64,000 nucleotides of DNA from Ralstonia sp. UBA689 (GTDB lineage: Bacteria; Pseudomonadota; Gammaproteobacteria; Burkholderiales; Burkholderiaceae), in contig NZ_DBMV01000030.1 of assembly GCF_002298975.1 (NCBI RefSeq), positions 20,336 through 84,335 of the forward strand, read 5' to 3'. Made by a program: the position numbers and the translations under genes. Under the pieces are notes generated by a model. The model worked only from the letters and a program-made list of their open reading frames with translations, was not told the DNA's origin and ran no database searches. Below, piece after piece: positions 60,715 through 64,000 of this stretch; within the stretch, counting starts at the first letter, position 1; every line of letters starts with the position of its first letter.

Positions 60715-61965
60715 CTAAGCAGCTTTAGCAGGCGGATGCTGCAATTGGCCGGCCGCTTCCAGCGCCTGCGCCAACCGTGCGACATCTTCTTCAGTATGCG
60801 CAGCCGACAACGTAATGCGCAGCCGCGCCGTGCCCAGCGGCACCGTTGGCGGACGGATGGCGGCGATGCGGATGCCTTCGCGCTCCAAGGCAGCGGCCAG
60901 GGCCAGCGCCGGGGCGTTTTCGCCGATCACCAACGGCTGGATGGCCGTGGGCGACGGCATCCACTGCCAGCCGAAACGGGCAGCCAGGCGCTCGGCGTGG
61001 GCGCTCCAGATGGCGATATGGCGGCTCAGGCGAGCGCGGCGTTCGGCGCCCTCCTCGCTGGCAATGACATCGAGCGCTGCCTCCACCGCACAGGCAATCG
61101 CGGGCGGCGTCGCCGTCGTAAAGATATACGTACGCGCACGCTGGATCAGCCAGTCGATCACCATGCGATGCGCGACGATGGCTGCGCCCGAACCGCCTGC
61201 AGCCTTGCCGAACGTGCCGACATAGATGATCCGCTCCGAACGCAGCCCAAAGTGCGACAACACGCCCGCGCCGTTCTCACCGAGTATGCCCAGGCCGTGC
61301 GCATCGTCCACGATCAGCCACGCATCGAAACGCTCGGCCAGCGCGAGCAACTCAGGCAGCGGCGCGATGTCGCCGTCCATGCTGAACACGCCGTCGGTCA
61401 CGATCAGCTTATTGCGACTGGTGCTGGCGGCCAGTTGCGCCTCCAGCGCCGCCAGATCGACGTGCGGATAGACCTTGATCGGTGCGCGCGACAACCGTGC
61501 GCCGTCGATGAGCGAGGCGTGGTTCAACGCATCGGAAAAGATCGTGCACTCTTCTGCCGGGCGCATACCGCCGGCCTGTGCCATGGCACTCACCACGGCC
61601 AGATTCGCCATGTAGCCGGTGCAGAAGAACAGCGCATCGGCCTCGGGGATGTGCGGGGCTAGCAGCGCTGCCATGCGCGCTTCCAGGCGGGTGTGAGCGA
61701 CGGAATGGCCGCTGACCAGGTGCGAACCGCCGCTGCCGAAGCCGTATTCATGCGTGCCCTCGACCACGGCCTCGGCCAAGGCGGGATGGGCGGCGAGGCC
61801 AAGGTAGTCGTTGCCGCAGAAGCCGAGAATCTCGCGCGGCCCCTCGCCCGGCATGCTGATGCGCTGGCTGCGATCGGTCGGGCTAAAGGCTGTCCGGCGC
61901 ACGCGGCGAAGGTGCGCAGCGTCGATAGCGTCCAGGCCCGCCTGCAGGTCGTCAAGCAATCGCAT
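60715..61965 (-). CDS. bioF: 8-amino-7-oxononanoate synthase
   Basis: 416 residues, PLP-dependent alpha-oxoamine synthase. FCGNDYLGLAAHPAL, GSGGSHLVSGHSVAHTRLEA, DDAHGLGILG and the PLP lysine in GTFGKAAGGSGA are all present. It condenses pimeloyl thioester with alanine. The ATG at 61965 follows AAGGAGA and lies inside the end of bioA, a 14-base overlap. Confidence 0.95.
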   Translation of the reverse strand: MRLLDDLQAGLDAIDAAHLRRVRRTAFSPTDRSQRISMPGEGPREILGFCGNDYLGLAAHPALAEAVVEGTHEYGFGSGGSHLVSGHSVAHTRLEARMAALLAPHIPEADALFFCTGYMANLAVVSAMAQAGGMRPAEECTIFSDALNHASLIDGARLSRAPIKVYPHVDLAALEAQLAASTSRNKLIVTDGVFSMDGDIAPLPELLALAERFDAWLIVDDAHGLGILGENGAGVLSHFGLRSERIIYVGTFGKAAGGSGAAIVAHRMVIDWLIQRARTYIFTTATPPAIACAVEAALDVIASEEGAERRARLSRHIAIWSAHAERLAARFGWQWMPSPTAIQPLVIGENAPALALAAALEREGIRIAAIRPPTVPLGTARLRITLSAAHTEEDVARLAQALEAAGQLQHPPAKAA

Positions 61966-63358
61966 AGGTGTCTCCTTCGTGCGCGCCCGTGGCTTGGGCA
62001 AGCGTGTCTTCAAGCGTCTGCAGCGTGCGCTCGACCAGGGTATCGGTCTCGGCGTCGGTCAGCACATAGGGCGGCAGCAGATAGACCGTGTTGCCGATGG
62101 GGCGCAGCAGCAGCCCATGCGTGCGCGCAGTGAGCGCAAAGCGTTCTGCAAAGCGCGCGCCGGCCACTTCGGAATGCACGTCGAACGCGGTGATCATCCC
62201 CGTCTGCCGCAAATGGGCGAAGCGTGCATCGTGCGACAGCGGCGCCAGCCCCTGGGCGATGCGCGCGGCGGTCACGCGATTGCGCGCAAAGACGTCTTCT
62301 TCTGCAAACAGATCGAGCGTGGCCAGCGCCGCGCGGCAGGCCAGCGGGTTGCCTGTATACGAATGCGAATGCAGGAAGCTGCGCACGGGCGCATCGTCGT
62401 TGAAGGCGTTGTAGATGGCATCGCGCGACAACACGATCGACAGCGGTAGATACCCTCCGCTGATGCCCTTGGACAGGCACAGCAGGTCCGGCCACACGCC
62501 CGCCTGCTCGCATGCAAAGAAAGTACCGGTGCGGCCGCAGCCGACGGCAATTTCGTCTGCAATCCAGTGCACGCCAAACGCATCGCACAGCGCGCGCACG
62601 CCGCGCAGATAACTCACGTCGTACATGGCCATGCAGGCGGCGCACTGCACAAGCGGTTCGATGATGACGGCGGCGATGGTGCCGGCGTGGGCGCTCAGGC
62701 AGTCGCGCAAGGCGGCCAGGGCGCGTTCGGCCACGTCGGCAGCGGTTTCGCCCGGGGCGGCCAGGCGCGCATCGGGCGACGGCACGCGGTGGGATTGCAG
62801 GATCAGCGGGTCATACGCATCGCGAAAGACGGCGACATCGGTCACGCCCAGCGCACCGAGCGTTTCGCCGTGGTAGCCGTGCTCCAGGCAGACGAAACGG
62901 CTGCGTGCGCCCTGCCCTGCATTGCGATGGGCGTGGAAGCTCATCTTGAGCGCGATTTCCACGGCAGAAGCGCCGTCGGAGCCGAAGAAGCTGTGGCCGA
63001 GCACACCGCCCGTAAGATCGATCAGGCGCTCAGCCAGCTCCACTGCCGGCCGATGCGTGGCCCCCGCCAGCATGACGTGCTCCAGTGAATCGAGCTGGGT
63101 CTTCAGCGCCGCGTTGATGTGCGGATTCGCATGGCCGAAGAGATTGACCCACCAGGAACTGGTGCCGTCCAGGTAGCGCTTGCCGTCAAAGTCGATCAGC
63201 CACGGCCCCTGACCGCGTGCGATCGGCAGCGGCGGCATGGCATCGAGCCGCGCATTTTGGGTGCACGGATGCCAGACGGCCGCGCGGCTGCGCGCCTGCC
63301 ATGCCGTATTGGCGCTGGGCGCGCCGTCAACCGGCACTGGGATTGGGGGATACGCCAT
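61952..63358 (-). CDS. bioA: Adenosylmethionine--8-amino-7-oxononanoate transaminase
   Basis: 468 residues, class III aminotransferase. LDGTSSWWVNLFGHANPHIN, DGASAVEIALKMSFHAHRN, DEIAVGCGRTGTFFACEQA and PLP lysine in CLSKGISGGYLPLS match BioA; it uses SAM as amino donor. The ATG at 63358 follows AAGGAGG. First gene of bioAFD; a ten-base perfect stem lies in its leader at 63409-63434. Confidence 0.95.
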   Translation of the reverse strand: MAYPPIPVPVDGAPSANTAWQARSRAAVWHPCTQNARLDAMPPLPIARGQGPWLIDFDGKRYLDGTSSWWVNLFGHANPHINAALKTQLDSLEHVMLAGATHRPAVELAERLIDLTGGVLGHSFFGSDGASAVEIALKMSFHAHRNAGQGARSRFVCLEHGYHGETLGALGVTDVAVFRDAYDPLILQSHRVPSPDARLAAPGETAADVAERALAALRDCLSAHAGTIAAVIIEPLVQCAACMAMYDVSYLRGVRALCDAFGVHWIADEIAVGCGRTGTFFACEQAGVWPDLLCLSKGISGGYLPLSIVLSRDAIYNAFNDDAPVRSFLHSHSYTGNPLACRAALATLDLFAEEDVFARNRVTAARIAQGLAPLSHDARFAHLRQTGMITAFDVHSEVAGARFAERFALTARTHGLLLRPIGNTVYLLPPYVLTDAETDTLVERTLQTLEDTLAQATGAHEGDTYAIA

Positions 63359-63687
63359 TCGAGGCCTCCTTGAAACAGAAGCGGGGGGATTCGGCGGCGT
63401 ATGGTAGAGGGCTTGTTGATCAAACAACAAGCCCGCACGTTGGATGAAATTGCCAGCGTATAGGCAGACAAAGAAAGAAGAAGCGTGCTTCTTCGGCGGA
63501 TTTTCAACGTCCTGCGCGGAACTTGTCGTTAAAAAATCTTTTCTGGCACAACAAAAAGTGTCTCGCGAATCACATTGAGCGGATCTCGATCGAGCTCGAC
63601 CATGGAAGCTGCGCCAGGGGCGAGACGTCCGGCTGATTATTTACCTTGAGTGATGTTCAGAATGGACTGCACGTTTGCGTTGCATCA
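63359..63687. promoter_or_regulatory. bioA leader with perfect stem-loop
   Basis: GGGCTTGTTG (63409-63418) and CAACAAGCCC (63425-63434) are exact complements around ATCAAA, 50 bases before the bioA ATG. No T run follows on either strand, so a regulatory dyad or leader structure is favoured over a terminator. It does not match the BirA, BioR or BioQ operators as I know them. The rest of the interval (to 63687) shows A/T-rich patches (63519-63560) but no gene. Confidence 0.45.
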
Positions 63688-63716
63688 TTGCCTGGTCCTA
63701 GGGATAACCCTATACT
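63688..63716 (+). promoter_or_regulatory. Promoter of the 55-residue protein gene
   Basis: TTGCCT (63688-63693), a 17-base spacer and TATACT (63711-63716), four and five matches to the sigma-70 consensus. The start point would be near 63723, about 30 bases before the ATG. Confidence 0.65.
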
Positions 63717-63729
63717 AGGGAAAACCCTA
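63699..63729. promoter_or_regulatory. Tandem TAGGGNNNNCCCTA operator candidates
   Basis: Two 14-base dyads, TAGGGATAACCCTA (63699-63712) and TAGGGAAAACCCTA (63716-63729), repeat with a 17-base period. The first fills the promoter spacer and the second covers the expected start point, which is the classic arrangement for repression. The cognate regulator is not in the window. Confidence 0.62.
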
Positions 63730-63753
63730 AATAACGCAACGAGAGAGAACATC

Positions 63754-63921
63754 ATGATCCAGCAAGCTTATTACACGCCGAAGTTCGCCGGCGAAGCGCA
63801 AATCCAAGCTGCCAACCGTACGTCGCTGCTGCGTGCAGTGATCGATTATTTCCGCAAGGGCTGGGATGACAACCTGGTGTACGCAGAAGTGGTTGGCAAG
63901 TCGGGTTCGTACCTGGGCTGA
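63754..63921 (+). CDS. 55-residue conserved-looking small protein
   Basis: It begins MIQQAYYTPKFAGEAQIQAA and ends VVGKSGSYLG; no signal peptide or membrane segment. An amphipathic helix around NRTSLLRAVIDYFRKGW is likely. The ATG at 63754 follows GAGAGAGAA; an upstream frame start at 63646 precedes the promoter and is rejected. No family recognised. The dedicated promoter with tandem dyads argues that it is a real, regulated gene. Confidence 0.75.
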   Translation: MIQQAYYTPKFAGEAQIQAANRTSLLRAVIDYFRKGWDDNLVYAEVVGKSGSYLG

Positions 63922-63965
63922 GGCCTGCGGCTGAATCGTCAGCCATGCCGCGAAGGCACGTAAAA

Positions 63966-63993
63966 GAACGGCGCATCGGCGCTAATGCCGTTC
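63966..63993 (+). terminator. Possible terminator after the small protein gene
   Basis: GAACGGC (63966-63972) pairs with GCCGTTC (63987-63993), 44 bases after the stop. The loop is long and no T run is seen before the window ends, so this is weak. Confidence 0.3.
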
Positions 63994-64000
63994 AGTTAAG

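Noticed and set aside
63699..63712. Resemblance of TAGGGATAACCCTA to a homing endonuclease (I-SceI) site
   Set aside because: Only the first ten bases agree; the tandem dyad arrangement at a promoter explains it better.
1..64000. tRNA, rRNA, CRISPR arrays, intact insertion sequences or phage genes
   Set aside because: None recognised: no cloverleaf-like sequence, no regularly spaced repeats, no transposase or integrase motifs on either strand.

Overview
The window is about 64 kb of high-GC chromosomal DNA from a beta-proteobacterium. Gene content and order point to Ralstonia, probably the R. pickettii side of the genus, but species is an inference. Supporting signs are strong CTG and G/C-ending codon preference, many LysR regulators, and the ygfZ / mltG-tmk-holB-pilZ-tatD block. 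There is no rRNA, tRNA, CRISPR array, prophage or intact insertion sequence. It reads as core chromosome with a few acquired or decaying patches.

Layout. (1) 1-1486: lysine permease lysP, reverse strand, cut by the window edge. (2) 1869-22072: a long lipid and aldehyde catabolism region. It holds the beta-oxidation genes fadB and fadA with the nicotinamidase pncA between them, an acyl-CoA dehydrogenase, two short-chain dehydrogenases, a PaaI thioesterase, a NylB-like lipoprotein hydrolase, an alkenal/enone reductase, a class II aldolase, a GST, an epoxide hydrolase, an iron alcohol dehydrogenase, an esterase, a 4HBT thioesterase and a fatty acid hydroxylase under a divergent LysR, then an M23 peptidase. 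(3) 22117-29417: NRDE protein, DUF4936, ygfZ, then mltG-tmk-holB-pilZ-tatD-ankyrin. (4) 29443-36810: egtB, then a LacI-controlled ABC importer ending in a GpdQ-like phosphodiesterase. (5) 36807-47211: azoR/LysR, a 2-oxoacid dehydrogenase E1alpha-E1beta-E2 operon without E3, and an MFS-M20-amidase operon with its own LysR. (6) 47216-55066: a mosaic containing a 5'-truncated ECF sigma gene, an SDR, a tiny zinc protein, a dbpA helicase with foreign codon usage, LysR/MFS efflux, yjdM, a decayed MFS fragment and small conserved proteins. (7) 55225-58774: a tight operon of a class III aminotransferase, a KamA-type radical SAM aminomutase and an L-arginine amidinotransferase. (8) 58803-63358: a membrane protein, a lipoprotein and bioAFD. 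(9) 63754-63921: a 55-residue orphan protein behind a promoter overlapped by two tandem operator-like dyads.

Best candidates for something undescribed: the three-gene aminotransferase / aminomutase / amidinotransferase cassette, which should make a guanidino (possibly beta-) amino acid; the phosphodiester uptake-and-cleavage cassette with a 37-codon ORF wedged between its two permease genes by ATGA overlaps; and the tandem TAGGGNNNNCCCTA control region of the 55-residue protein.

All functional names are family inferences from reading motifs. No database search was run, and no claim of novelty has been tested against the literature.
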